The notes beneath the pieces were generated by a model, which was not told the origin of the DNA, searched no databases, and saw only the letters and a program-made list of their open reading frames with translations. Below are positions 15,823 through 24,709 of a stretch of DNA of 64,000 nt, in pieces. The DNA is from an uncultured Collinsella sp. GTDB lineage: Bacteria; Actinomycetota; Coriobacteriia; Coriobacteriales; Coriobacteriaceae. How positions within the stretch are numbered: the stretch's first letter is position 1; the number at the start of each line of letters is the position of its first letter. The position numbers and the translations under genes are program-made. The DNA is taken from contig CABUXL010000001.1 of assembly GCA_902495525.1 (NCBI GenBank), positions 1-64,000 of the forward strand, given 5' to 3'.

Positions 15823-16012
15823 CCCCATCCCCTCGCTCAAACGTCAACGCCGCAGCGCCGCCACCATACACAACCAGCGCAAACGCCGTACCGCCGGCCC
15901 AAGCCTCAGCTGCCGCGCATCAATCGTTACGCGCTCATCATATGCCTGCGGTATCATATTGCGCCGTGTATCGTTTCCAAACACACGTCTCTATAACGTA
16001 ACAGGAGATCAC

Positions 16013-17425
16013 ATGGACGCAACCGCAATTATCCTCGCCGCCGGCGAGGGCACCCGCATGAAGTCGAACCACTGCAAGGTTTCGCACAAGATTCTAGGCA
16101 AGCCCATGGTTCAGTGGATCGTCGACGCCACCATCAAGGCCGGCTGCAGCCGCGTCGTGGTCGTCATCGGCAGCCACGCCGACGAGATGCGCGCCCTCAT
16201 CGATGGCGCCTACGCCAACAGCGCCACCAAAGTCGAGTGCGTCGAGCAGACCGAGCGCCTGGGCACCGGCCATGCCGTCAAGGTCGCGCTCGAGGCCTGC
16301 GGCATCGCGCAAGGCCCCGTCGTCGTGCTCAACGGCGACCTGCCGCTCATCACCGCCGACACCGTCGCCAAGTTCGCGCAGACCGTCGCCACCGGCGAGC
16401 TCGCCTGCACCGTCATGACCATGACCCCGCCCGATCCTTTTGGCTACGGCCGCATCAAGCTGGGCGCCGATGGTCAGATCGAGCGCATCATCGAGCAGAA
16501 GGACTGCACGCCCGAGCAGGCCGCCACGCTGCTGGAGTGCAACGCCGGCTGCTACGCCTTCGACGGCGCGCAGCTTGCCGCCCACATTAACGAGATCGGC
16601 AACGACAACGCGCAGTCCGAGTACTACCTGCCCGACATGCTCGAAATCCTCAAGGGCCACGGCCAGGCGGTCTCCATCTTCCACTGCGACGACTACCGCG
16701 ACGGTCTGGGCGTCAACAGCCGTATCCAGCTCGCACAGCTTACCGCTATCGCGCGCGACCGCATCAACGAGCACTGGATGTCCGAGGGCGTCACGTTCAT
16801 CGACCCCACGCAGGCCTGGATCGGCCCCGATGCCGTTATCGGCCGAGACACCGTCGTGTGGCCGCAGACGCACCTGATCGGCCACGTCACCGTGGGCGAG
16901 GAGTGCCAGCTCGGCCCCAACAGCCGCCTCACCGACACCACCGTCGGCAGCGGCTGCGTCATCGACGAGACTATCGCCATCGAGGCCGTCATCGAGAACG
17001 GCGTCGACTGCGGCCCGCGCGCCTACCTGCGCCCGGGCACCCACATGCTCGATGGCTCCAAGGCCGGCACGCACGTGGAGATCAAGAAGTCCACGATCGG
17101 CGAGGGCTCCAAGGTGCCGCACCTGTCCTACATCGGCGACACCACCATGGGCCCCGGCGTCAACGTCGGCGCAGGCTCCATCACCTGCAACTACGATGGC
17201 GTGCACAAGCACAAGACCGTCATCGGCAAGGATGCCTTCATCGGCTCCGACACCATGATGGTCGCACCCGCCCAGATCGGCGACGGTGCGCTCGTGGCCG
17301 CCGGCTCCGTCATCACCGAGCCGGTCCCGGCAGACGCACTTGGCCTGGGTCGTGCCCGTCAGGTAAACATTGAGGGCTGGGCCGCCGATTATCGCCGCCG
17401 TCTGCACGAGGACGACGAGGTATAA
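16013..17425 (+). CDS. glmU: Bifunctional GlmU, UDP-GlcNAc synthesis
   Basis: The 470-aa protein acetylates glucosamine-1-phosphate and couples it to UTP, supplying peptidoglycan precursor. The N-terminal uridyltransferase shows ILAAGEGTRMKS (residues 6-17) and LNGDLPLI. The C-terminal half is a left-handed beta helix of hexapeptide repeats (from about 255) with YLRPGTHM, HVEIKKSTIGEGSK and NYDGVHKHKT, the acetyltransferase site. AGGAG lies six bases before the ATG at 16013; the upstream extension lacks support. The gene ends at a clear terminator and precedes prs, a common order (glmU-prs). Confidence 0.95.
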   Translation: MDATAIILAAGEGTRMKSNHCKVSHKILGKPMVQWIVDATIKAGCSRVVVVIGSHADEMRALIDGAYANSATKVECVEQTERLGTGHAVKVALEACGIAQGPVVVLNGDLPLITADTVAKFAQTVATGELACTVMTMTPPDPFGYGRIKLGADGQIERIIEQKDCTPEQAATLLECNAGCYAFDGAQLAAHINEIGNDNAQSEYYLPDMLEILKGHGQAVSIFHCDDYRDGLGVNSRIQLAQLTAIARDRINEHWMSEGVTFIDPTQAWIGPDAVIGRDTVVWPQTHLIGHVTVGEECQLGPNSRLTDTTVGSGCVIDETIAIEAVIENGVDCGPRAYLRPGTHMLDGSKAGTHVEIKKSTIGEGSKVPHLSYIGDTTMGPGVNVGAGSITCNYDGVHKHKTVIGKDAFIGSDTMMVAPAQIGDGALVAAGSVITEPVPADALGLGRARQVNIEGWAADYRRRLHEDDEV

Positions 17426-17442
17426 CGTTTTACCAAGCATCT

Positions 17443-17477
17443 AAGGAGCTGTTCCCATGGGGAGCGGCTCCTTTTTC
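17443..17477 (+). terminator. Terminator after glmU
   Basis: AAGGAGC...GGCTCCTTTTT hairpin with a T-run, 18 bases past the stop. Confidence 0.85.
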
Positions 17478-17619
17478 TATCGTGACCTGCGCAACCGGAT
17501 GAGTGGTCGGTTCGTGTCCGTTGACGGTAAAGACGTTATCAAGACCCGATTAACCCCGCCGCACGGTTACAATGCAAAAAGGCATCTATATGGCATTCGA
17601 TGTATAAAGGAGAAGGGTA

Positions 17620-18606
17620 ATGCCGATTAATGATCCCGAGAAGTCGGAGAATATGCGCAAGTCCATCCGCGTGTATTCCGGTTCCTCCAACCGTCCCCTC
17701 GCTCAGAAGATCGCTGAGTACCTTGGGGTCGAGCTTTCGGGCCTTACGCTAAAGCAGTTCGCCAACGGTGAGATTTACGCCCGCTACGACGAGACCGTCC
17801 GCGGCGCCGACGTCTTCCTGATTCAGTCCGTGGCCGGCGGCAACGTCAACGACATGCTCATGGAGCTGCTCATCGCCACCGACGCTGCCAAGCGCGCATC
17901 CGCCCGCTCCATCACCGCCGTCATCACCCACTACGGCTATGCCCGCCAGGACCGCAAGGCCGGCCCGCGCGAGCCCATCACCGCCCGCCTCGTCGCCAAC
18001 CTGCTCGAGCGCGCCGGCGTCGACCGCATCATCACCCTCGACCTGCACCAGGGTCAGATCCAGGGCTTCTTTGATATCCCGGTCAACCACCTGTCCGCAC
18101 TGCCGCTGTTTGGCCAGTACTACAACGCCATGAACTTCGACACCGACAACCTGGTTGTCGTCTCCCCCGACGTGGGCCGCGCCAAGGCCGCCAAGAAGCT
18201 GTCCGACATGCTCGGCTGCGACCTGGCCATCGCCCACAAGGGCCGTCCGCGCCACAACGCCGCCGAGGTCATGGGCATCATCGGTGACATCAAGGGCAAG
18301 ACCTGCATCATCAACGACGACATGATCGACACCGCTGGCACCCTGTGCGCCAACGTCAAGGAGCTCAAGGCTATGGGCGCTGGCGACATCTACGTCTGCG
18401 CCACCCACGGCATCTTCTCCGGTCCGGCCATCGAGCGTCTGAACGACGCCCCGATCGTCGAGTGCCTCGTCACCGACGCCATTCCCGTCGAGGTCGGCGG
18501 CAAGATCAAGACCATCTCGGTCGCCGAGGAGTTCGCTCAGGCCATCTCCGCCGTTTACCACGAGGAGCCCGTCTCCACGCTCGTCGGCGGCGACTTCGCG
18601 CTGTAG
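17620..18606 (+). CDS. prs: Ribose-phosphate pyrophosphokinase
   Basis: The 328-aa enzyme makes PRPP from ribose-5-phosphate and ATP for purine, pyrimidine and amino-acid synthesis. Landmarks are SGSSNRPLAQKIA, FANGEIYARYDE, HYGYARQDRK, DLHQGQIQGFFD (ribose-phosphate site) and NDDMIDTAGTL, the PRPP loop (a DDxxDTxGT form). An N-terminal extension of about 12 residues precedes the usual start. AGGAGAAGGG stands just before the ATG. It is followed by its own terminator. Confidence 0.95.
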   Translation: MPINDPEKSENMRKSIRVYSGSSNRPLAQKIAEYLGVELSGLTLKQFANGEIYARYDETVRGADVFLIQSVAGGNVNDMLMELLIATDAAKRASARSITAVITHYGYARQDRKAGPREPITARLVANLLERAGVDRIITLDLHQGQIQGFFDIPVNHLSALPLFGQYYNAMNFDTDNLVVVSPDVGRAKAAKKLSDMLGCDLAIAHKGRPRHNAAEVMGIIGDIKGKTCIINDDMIDTAGTLCANVKELKAMGAGDIYVCATHGIFSGPAIERLNDAPIVECLVTDAIPVEVGGKIKTISVAEEFAQAISAVYHEEPVSTLVGGDFAL

Positions 18607-18639
18607 TCCAACGCGCATCGCATCATCTTTGATGCTTTT

Positions 18640-18672
18640 AAAGGGTCGGAAGCTCGCTTCCGGCCCTTTTTC
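18640..18672 (+). terminator. Terminator after prs
   Basis: AAAGGGTCGGAAG (18640-18652) pairs with CTTCCGGCCCTTT (18657-18669), followed by TTTC. Confidence 0.88.
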
Positions 18673-18691
18673 TATCCCTCGCCAACCTTCC

Positions 18692-18895
18692 CTGGACAAT
18701 TGGTTCAGATACGTATTTTTTAAAGCCCCAAAGGGCCGTTCGGAGCCTTCTGAGCTCCCCGGCGGATGCCATGCCGCCCAAAGCTCATCGTTTTCGAGTA
18801 CAACCGCCGCATATTTACCCTCAAATCACCCTCGAAGGCCCTTAGAAACGCCTCGAATGCCCGTCGCCTTATACGTATCTGAACTAACTGTCCAG
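18692..18895. repeat. 200-bp palindrome-ended element, copy A
   Basis: The ends CTGGACAATTGGTTCAGATA (18692 on) and the complement of CTGGACAGTTAGTTCAGATA (to 18895) form 25-bp terminal inverted repeats with two mismatches. Core length GGACA...TGTCC is 200 bp. The interior has no convincing gene. No clear target duplication is visible. The remaining gap to 19057 shows nothing else. Confidence 0.8.
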
Positions 18896-19057
18896 TAGCT
18901 ATCGTCAACCTTCGCGGCAGAGCTCAATTTCCTGCAATCCCCTCAACCGATTCCATCGATTTCATAACACCCAGCCGTTCATGGCGCACAGCGCCCCGCT
19001 GAGCGAAAAGAACGGTATGGCGGTCGCATTCTGCCGCCAACTTAGTACGTCATAGCT

Positions 19058-20185
19058 ATGACGACCGTGATTTCACATTTCTCCGCCCTCCGCGCAATTC
19101 GTCGCGCACGACGGGCGTACTCTGCCCTACCCTGGGACTCCGTTGATAGTGAACAGCAAGCACAGGCCTTGGCTAGCTGCATTCCCAATAATGACGCGAT
19201 AGACTTTGGCGCACTTTCGATACTCGACGCCTGGAATGAAGATGATTCCGAACTACTCGATCTTCTCGTTTCAAACGAAGACAACAGACGCCCCGACAAG
19301 CGACTTCTTCAGCATATTCTCTCCGCTCCGCTTCCTGAAGGTGCAATTATGCACGTCGAGGCCGACATCTACGCAACGTCTCCTGCCATGACAGCCATGC
19401 TTTGTTCTAAAAATGAATCGGTCGCCAAAACCTTGATGCTCCTTATGGAGCTGCTCGGAACCTACTCCCTTCCGCCCGAGGCAACCTACCCCATCGCCTA
19501 TGACGACATCTGGCCCAAGGGCGATAGCTGCGCAGCGACGGGCGATCTTGATTGCCTGGGCGGCCAGTCGGCAGCCAAACAGCAGAACGAAACCCGCTAC
19601 GAACAGGCGCACTACAAATGCAAGCCCGCCACGACCATCGAAGATCTCGAGGCGGTCGCGCGCTTCGCCAAAAGTAGCTCATACACCTCGTTTCGCACGG
19701 CAGTCAAGCTTGCCCGACCCGGATCTGCATCCCCAGCCGAATCCCTAATGTTAGCCGTTCTCGGAGCGCCCATGCGCTTTGGCGGATTCGGATGTTGCAG
19801 CCTGCCCATGGGAGGCCTGCTACTCAACTATCGAATCGACTTCGACACTCTTGCGGTTAACATGTCCTCCGGCATCCCTTACGCCATCTGCGACCTATAT
19901 TGCCCGGCCGCCGGAGTCGACAACGAATACAACGGAATTGGGCATGAGCTTCAAAACGCTCGCATCCACGATGGCAATCGAAATAATGGCCTCAAGGCAA
20001 TGGGCATCCACGTCCTGGTTATCAATCGCGACCAAATGAAAGACCTTGTTGCACTCGAAGCCTTCGCCCAAACGATGCATCGACTCGCAGGAGTCCGATT
20101 CCGATATCGCATCAAGGGCTATCGCAAGCGTCAGGCCGCTTGGCTCAACGCTCTGCGGGCCGGAATCGGCCTTGCGCCGGTCTAA
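19058..20185 (+). CDS. Hypothetical protein with a VSR/DUF559-like nuclease motif
   Basis: This is a 375-aa soluble protein. Its C-terminal third (about 276-335: ICDLYCPAAGVDNEYNG, GHE, RNNGLKAMGIHVLVIN) resembles the restriction-like fold of VSR/DUF559 proteins, where an acidic residue after a D-x-Y-P strand, an E-Y-G segment and a following strand build the metal site. The N-terminal two thirds are helical and I do not recognise them. No strong ribosome site precedes the ATG at 19058. The gene lies between copies A and B of the same 200-bp element, 162 and 32 bases away. It resembles a lone, possibly mobile or defence-associated protein, but this is inference. Confidence 0.6.
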   Translation: MTTVISHFSALRAIRRARRAYSALPWDSVDSEQQAQALASCIPNNDAIDFGALSILDAWNEDDSELLDLLVSNEDNRRPDKRLLQHILSAPLPEGAIMHVEADIYATSPAMTAMLCSKNESVAKTLMLLMELLGTYSLPPEATYPIAYDDIWPKGDSCAATGDLDCLGGQSAAKQQNETRYEQAHYKCKPATTIEDLEAVARFAKSSSYTSFRTAVKLARPGSASPAESLMLAVLGAPMRFGGFGCCSLPMGGLLLNYRIDFDTLAVNMSSGIPYAICDLYCPAAGVDNEYNGIGHELQNARIHDGNRNNGLKAMGIHVLVINRDQMKDLVALEAFAQTMHRLAGVRFRYRIKGYRKRQAAWLNALRAGIGLAPV

Positions 20186-20217
20186 ACGGCGAATCACCCG
20201 TGCGCCGTCGAACAGGG

Positions 20218-20422
20218 CTGGACAGTTAGTTCAAATACGTATAAATAGACACATTGAATTAGGCTGTTTTGCAGCTATCTCTATACCATTCGCCCTATTT
20301 GAAAGCGGGGTAGACTTCAAAACAGCGTCATATGGACTAACTAAAGTTCCAAAACAACGTATCGGCATTGAATTGAGCAATTCGAGTCCTTAGAACTTAT
20401 ACGTATCTGAACTAACTGTCCA
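20218..20422. repeat. 200-bp palindrome-ended element, copy B
   Basis: The terminal repeats (CTGGACAGTTAGTTCAAATA from 20218, complement of GTGGACAGTTAGTTCAGATA to 20422) match copy A. Core length is 202 bp. The interior is AT-rich and unlike copy A. The gap from 20186 to 20536 holds nothing else. Confidence 0.8.
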
Positions 20423-20536
20423 CCTCGGATTTTGACGGCCGTCCAAACGCCCCCAAACAACCTCAATTGCCCTCCATTTGACAGCGGCAACAGGGTCGCT
20501 CACCATAGCAGGCGACAAATCAACGAAAGGATGAAC

Positions 20537-21166
20537 ATGGCAGCTGCACAGCCGCTTAAGATTCGCATGGTTGCCGGACTTGGCAACCCTGGCGATGAGT
20601 ATGCCGAGACCCGCCACAACGCCGGTTTTAAGGCGATCGACGAGCTGGCCCGTCAGGCCGGCGTCACGTACTGGAAAAACCAAGCAGGCGCCGAGGTCGC
20701 GCTCATCAACATCAACGATGCCGAGGAAGAGAACGGCAAGCGCCAGATTGTACTGGTCAAGCCGCAGTCGTACATGAACACCTCGGGCGGGCCCATCTCC
20801 AAGCTCTGCCGCGAGTACAAGATCAAGGCCGAGGAGCTGCTCGTCATCCACGACGAGCTCGATATTCCCGCCGGCGACGTGCGTGTTAAGGTGGGCGGAG
20901 GCCATGCCGGTCACAACGGCCTGCGCTCCATCATCGACAAGATGGGCAGCCGCGACTTTAGCCGTATCCGCACCGGCATCGGCAACCCTCCCGGCAAGAT
21001 GGCCGTGGCAGACTACGTGCTCAAGCAGCTGCGCGCCCGCGAAGCCGAGGATTTCCAGGACACCTGCGCCCGCGCCGCAGATGCCGCCGGTCTGGCCATC
21101 GTCCACGGCGTAATCTACGCCCGCGATCACGTAAACGGCGCCGCTTCCGCCAACGGCAAGCACTAA
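20537..21166 (+). CDS. pth: Peptidyl-tRNA hydrolase
   Basis: The 209-aa enzyme recycles peptidyl-tRNA released from ribosomes. It shows GLGNPGDEY (residues 15-23), TRHNAGF with the catalytic histidine, KPQSYMNTSG, HDELDIPAG and GGGHAGHNGLRS, the complete Pth set. The ATG at 20537 has GAAAGGA eight bases upstream; the longer frame from 20432 covers the end of repeat B and is not used. A downstream nested repeat acts as the probable terminator. Confidence 0.93.
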   Translation: MAAAQPLKIRMVAGLGNPGDEYAETRHNAGFKAIDELARQAGVTYWKNQAGAEVALININDAEEENGKRQIVLVKPQSYMNTSGGPISKLCREYKIKAEELLVIHDELDIPAGDVRVKVGGGHAGHNGLRSIIDKMGSRDFSRIRTGIGNPPGKMAVADYVLKQLRAREAEDFQDTCARAADAAGLAIVHGVIYARDHVNGAASANGKH

Positions 21167-21184
21167 AACCTACCATTTAGAGAT

Positions 21185-21346
21185 GTTTATTTTGGCAGGT
21201 TTCATCTGCGGAAACGCCGCGGCGGCTGCGTCGCAATAAACCCTGTGCCGCTATACATATGCAACGCTCCAAAGGGGGCCGGCCTCACCGAAGCGCGAGG
21301 CCGGCCCCCTTTGCCGTTTTGCCTGATAAAACCTGCCAAAATAAAC
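21185..21346. repeat. Nested inverted repeat around a terminator hairpin
   Basis: Outer arms GTTTATTTTGGCAGGTTT at 21185 and AAACCTGCCAAAATAAAC ending at 21346 are exact complements (22 bp with the flanks). They enclose a GC-rich hairpin, AAAGGGGGCCGGCCTC against GAGGCCGGCCCCCTTT (21271-21312). A third CTTTGGCAGG arm follows at about 21355. The design is like that of the 12106 cassette. The rest of the gap to 21538 includes GTATAATT at 21426-21433, a likely -10 for nfnA. Confidence 0.75.
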
Positions 21347-21538
21347 CTCTCCCCCTTTGGCAGGTCGAAGTGGATAAACCCTGCTCCCAACCGCCGAAGA
21401 CACACGTAAGTGACATGTCCATGAGGGTATAATTTGCACCGTATGTCTGCACAACGCCTGTGCGCGTACGGTTTTATTCGGGCTACCGTCCATTTCCGTG
21501 GAGGCACGGTTCGGCGGCCCTAACAAGAGAGGGGTTCT

Positions 21539-22378
21539 ATGTATAAGATCCTGGAGAAGACGCAGTTCTCGGAGAAGGTGTTCAAGTTCCGCATCGAGGC
21601 GCCCGCAATCGCCAAGCATGCGCACGCTGGACAGTTCCTCATGGTCCGCGCCAACGAGACGGGCGAGCGCGTCCCGTTTACCCTGGCCGGCTGGAACGGT
21701 GACGAGGGCTGGGTCGAGTTCATCTTCATGGTGATCGGCAAGACCACCGAGATGCTGTCCACTTACGAAGCCGGCGAGTCGCTGCGCGACGTCGTGGGCC
21801 CGCTGGGCGTTCCCACCGAGATGGCCGAGGGCCCCTGCGCCGTCATTGGCGGCGGCGTCGGCCTGGCAATTGCCTTCCCGGTCGCCAAGCACCTGGTCGA
21901 GACCGGTCACGAGGTGCACGCCATCATGGGCGCCCGCACCAAGGACCTCCTGCTCATGGAGGACCAGTTCCGCGAGCTCCTCGACGAGGACCACATCCAT
22001 ATCACCACCGACGACGGTTCCTACGGAGAGCAGGGCGTTGTCACCGCTCCGCTGGAGCGCCTGCTGCAGGACAAGGCCGTGAGCCAGGTCTTCTGCGTCG
22101 GCCCCGTTCCGATGATGAAGTTCTCGACCCTCACCGCCCAGAAGTACGACACCCCCATCACCGCGTCGCTCAACCCCATCATGGTTGACGGCACCGGTAT
22201 GTGCGGCTGCTGCCGCGTCGAGGTGGGCGGCGTGACCAAGTTCGCTTGCGTCGACGGCCCCGACTTCGATGCCACCCTGGTCGACTGGGATGACCTTCGT
22301 GCCCGCCAGGCCGCTTACCGTTCCGAAGAGGGCGAGTCCCTCAAGGCCTATGAGGAAAAGAGCTGCGCATGCCACTAG
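21539..22378 (+). CDS. nfnA: NADH-dependent ferredoxin:NADP oxidoreductase, small subunit
   Basis: This 279-aa FAD and [2Fe-2S] subunit of the electron-bifurcating transhydrogenase is also annotated as sulfide dehydrogenase or ferredoxin-NADP reductase subunit alpha. The N-terminal FAD barrel (GQFLMVRAN, RVPFTLAGW) is followed by the nucleotide domain (AVIGGGVGLAIAFPVAKHL) and a C-terminal iron-sulfur site (MCGCCRVEVGG...FACVDGPDFDA). GAGAGGGG precedes the ATG. It overlaps nfnB by 10 bases, so the pair is coupled. NfnAB balances NADH, NADPH and reduced ferredoxin in anaerobes. Confidence 0.9.
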   Translation: MYKILEKTQFSEKVFKFRIEAPAIAKHAHAGQFLMVRANETGERVPFTLAGWNGDEGWVEFIFMVIGKTTEMLSTYEAGESLRDVVGPLGVPTEMAEGPCAVIGGGVGLAIAFPVAKHLVETGHEVHAIMGARTKDLLLMEDQFRELLDEDHIHITTDDGSYGEQGVVTAPLERLLQDKAVSQVFCVGPVPMMKFSTLTAQKYDTPITASLNPIMVDGTGMCGCCRVEVGGVTKFACVDGPDFDATLVDWDDLRARQAAYRSEEGESLKAYEEKSCACH

Positions 22379-23778
22379 TTAACGGTCGTTTCGTTGCTGA
22401 TATGAAGTCGCCCCGCACCCCCGATAACGAGGAGCCGGCTGCCGAGCGCGCCTGCGACTTCCGCCCCGTCGACAAGGGCTTCACCGAGGAGATGGCGCTG
22501 GCCGAGGCCGAGCGCTGCCTCAACTGCAAGAAGCCGTTCTGTGTTGAGGGCTGCCCCGTCAACATCAACATTCCCCGCTTTATCGAGCAGATCCGCGCGA
22601 AGGACTTCGGCGGCGCTCTCGATACCATCCGCGAGGACTCCATGCTTCCCGCCATCTGCGGCCGCGTCTGCCCGCAGGAGAACCAGTGCGAGGGCAAGTG
22701 TATCCGTGGTAAGAAGTCCGAGCCCGTGGCCATCGGCCAGCTCGAGCGCTTCCTGGGTGACCGCCCCGAGCTCGCCTCCACGCCCAAGATGGCCCCCAAG
22801 AACGGCAAGAAGGTCGCCGTCGTCGGCTCCGGCCCGTCCGGCATCACCTGCGCCGGCGAGCTCGCCCGCAACGGCTTTGACGTCACCGTCTTCGAGGCTT
22901 TCTTCACCGGCGGCGGCGTGCTGGTCTACGGCATCCCCGAGTTCCGTCTGCCCAAGGCGGTCGTCAAGCGCGAGATTGACGGCCTGGAGGACATGGGCGT
23001 CAAGTTTGAGTACAACTCCGTCGTGGGCAACATGGCCACGGCCGAGGAGCTGTTCGAGCAGGGCTTCGACGCCATCTACGTGGCGACCGGCGCAGGCCTG
23101 CCTAAGTTCCTCAACGTCCCCGGCGAGAACCTGCCCAACGTCTTCTTCGCCAACGAGTACCTCACCCGCGTGAACCTGATGAAGGCCAACAAGTTCCCCG
23201 AGTACGATACCCCCACCAAGCACGGCAAGAACGTCGTCGTCTTTGGTGGCGGCAACGTGGCTATGGACGCCGTCCGTACCGCCAAGCGCCTGGGCGCCGA
23301 GCACGCCATTATCGCCTACCGTCGTACCGAGGACGAGATGCCCTGCCGTCGCGCCGAGCTGCACCATGCCAAGGCCGAGGGCGTCGAGGTTCTGCCGCTC
23401 GTCTCCCCGCTCGAGTTTGTCGCTGGCGAAGACGGCTCCGTGTGCGCCGTCAAGGTCCAGAAGATGGAGCTCGGCGAGCCCGACGAGTCCGGCCGTCGTC
23501 GTCCGGTTGCCATCGAGGGCGCCATCGAGGAGATTCCCTGCGATGTCGCGATCTCGGCCATCGGCACCAACGCCAACCCCTTCGCTGCCAAGATCGGCGG
23601 CAAGATGGAGCTCAACAAGTGGGGCTACATCGTCGCTGACGAGGAGACCGGCCAGACCACCGATCCCCGCATCTGGGCCGGCGGCGACATCGTCACCGGT
23701 GCCGCTACGGTCATTCTGGCGATGGGCGCCGGCAAGAAGGCCGCCGCTTCCATCACCAAGAGCCTGCTGGGCGAGTAA
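22369..23778 (+). CDS. nfnB: NADH-dependent ferredoxin:NADP oxidoreductase, large subunit (GltD-like)
   Basis: In this 469-aa protein the N-terminal cysteine clusters for two [4Fe-4S] centres are visible (CLNCKKPFCVEGCPVNINIP and CGRVCPQENQCEGKC). They are followed by GSGPSGITCAGELARNGFDVTVFEA (FAD Rossmann motif) and VVFGGGNVAMDAVRTAKRLGA (NADPH motif). Stand-alone proteins of this type next to nfnA are the large subunit of the bifurcating enzyme rather than glutamate synthase; no gltB is nearby. Confidence 0.9.
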   Translation: MPLVNGRFVADMKSPRTPDNEEPAAERACDFRPVDKGFTEEMALAEAERCLNCKKPFCVEGCPVNINIPRFIEQIRAKDFGGALDTIREDSMLPAICGRVCPQENQCEGKCIRGKKSEPVAIGQLERFLGDRPELASTPKMAPKNGKKVAVVGSGPSGITCAGELARNGFDVTVFEAFFTGGGVLVYGIPEFRLPKAVVKREIDGLEDMGVKFEYNSVVGNMATAEELFEQGFDAIYVATGAGLPKFLNVPGENLPNVFFANEYLTRVNLMKANKFPEYDTPTKHGKNVVVFGGGNVAMDAVRTAKRLGAEHAIIAYRRTEDEMPCRRAELHHAKAEGVEVLPLVSPLEFVAGEDGSVCAVKVQKMELGEPDESGRRRPVAIEGAIEEIPCDVAISAIGTNANPFAAKIGGKMELNKWGYIVADEETGQTTDPRIWAGGDIVTGAATVILAMGAGKKAAASITKSLLGE

Positions 23779-23806
23779 TCACCTACAGCGCTAGCCACCA
23801 AACGGC

Positions 23807-23844
23807 AAAGTCCCCGTCGAGCACACGCCCGGCGGGGACTTTTT
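23807..23844 (+). terminator. Terminator after nfnAB
   Basis: AAAGTCCCCG...CGGGGACTTTTT stem with T-run, 29 bases beyond the stop. Confidence 0.85.
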
Positions 23845-23913
23845 CTATGCCGGCCGCCCGACCACCACGATGAGGTCAGGCACCTTTGTGGTGGTTTTCT
23901 CGGTCGGTTACGG

Positions 23914-24537
23914 TTAGCCTTCGAGCTGCGCCAGCTTGTAGCGGTAGGCCGCCGCGATGACATCTTTGCAGCCCTCGCGTCCCAACTTGGCGCGGTTGAC
24001 GACGATGTCTTTACCGCTCGTCATCTTCCACTTTCCAGCGCTGTAGCGCTTGTAGAACGCCTCGCGCGCCTTCTGCTGCTGCTTGACCAGCTTGGCACCT
24101 TTCTTTTTATTGAGGCCACGCTTCTTGCGCACAATCTCAACGCGCTCATCAAAGGGAGCGGTCACCAGCACGGCGATGTGGTTGGGGTTATTGCGCAGCA
24201 GGTAATCGGACAGACGGCCCTCGATAATGCAGCTCTCGGTCTCGCCCAGGTCCAAAATCACCTGGCTCATCTTTTGGAACAACTTGTCCGAGTACGAACG
24301 CGCGTCGTAGCGGTCGGGCAAAAACGCCATGTTCTCCACGGCCAGGCGCTCGTCGTAGGCGGCCATCTTATCGAGCGACTCGCCCGCGCGCAGCGACGCG
24401 CGCACCAGCAGCTCGTTGTCGTACAGCGGAATCCCCAGCTCGTCGGCAAGTATGCGGCCAATCTCGTGACCCTCGGCACCAAAATCGCGCGCGATGGTAA
24501 TGACCACGGGATTCTTCTTATTCTCCAGATCGCTCAT
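23914..24537 (-). CDS. Cytidylate kinase-like family protein
   Basis: This 207-aa P-loop-type protein contains VITIARDFGAEGHEIGRILADELGIPLYDNEL, the pattern of the cytidylate-kinase-like family (AAA_26). That family differs from Cmk in its loop (no GxxxxGKS). Basic stretches follow (RKKRGLNKKKGAK). A substrate is not established for this family. GAAAGGAATCGCG lies just before the ATG at 24537. It is a single-gene unit downstream of the amino-acid ABC operon. Confidence 0.8.
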   Translation of the reverse strand: MSDLENKKNPVVITIARDFGAEGHEIGRILADELGIPLYDNELLVRASLRAGESLDKMAAYDERLAVENMAFLPDRYDARSYSDKLFQKMSQVILDLGETESCIIEGRLSDYLLRNNPNHIAVLVTAPFDERVEIVRKKRGLNKKKGAKLVKQQQKAREAFYKRYSAGKWKMTSGKDIVVNRAKLGREGCKDVIAAAYRYKLAQLEG

Positions 24538-24601
24538 CGCGATTCCTTTCTAACAAATGAGAAAAAGGCGATTTCTGATTCCCATTTTGTCACTTACGAC
24601 C

Positions 24602-24709
24602 GTCCTGGTTTCCCAAGTGCGGCAGATTGCCCCGAAAGAGGAGCGCCGCGTACTAAATGTACGCAAGCGACGATTGAGGGGCAAGGTGCCGTGCTTGGGG
24701 AAGCAGGAC
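24602..24709. repeat. Large imperfect palindrome between operons
   Basis: GTCCTGGTTTCCCAAGTGCG at 24602 pairs with the segment ending at 24709 (19 of 23 positions). Inner stems GATTGCCCC/GGGGCAAGGT and GCGTAC/GTACGC extend the structure. The right arm touches the permease stop codon, so it probably folds in the 3' end of that mRNA and serves as its terminator. Confidence 0.6.

Noticed and set aside
15823..16012. Vitamin riboswitch before ecfT
   Set aside because: The leader is GC-rich with small stems, but I found no cobalamin, thiamine or FMN consensus.
16094..17440. A 448-codon minus-strand frame
   Set aside because: Exactly opposite glmU, with Asp/Gly/Val-rich shadow composition.
22369..23778. 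Glutamate synthase small subunit (gltD)
   Set aside because: The adjacent, overlapping nfnA-type gene and absence of gltB favour NfnB.
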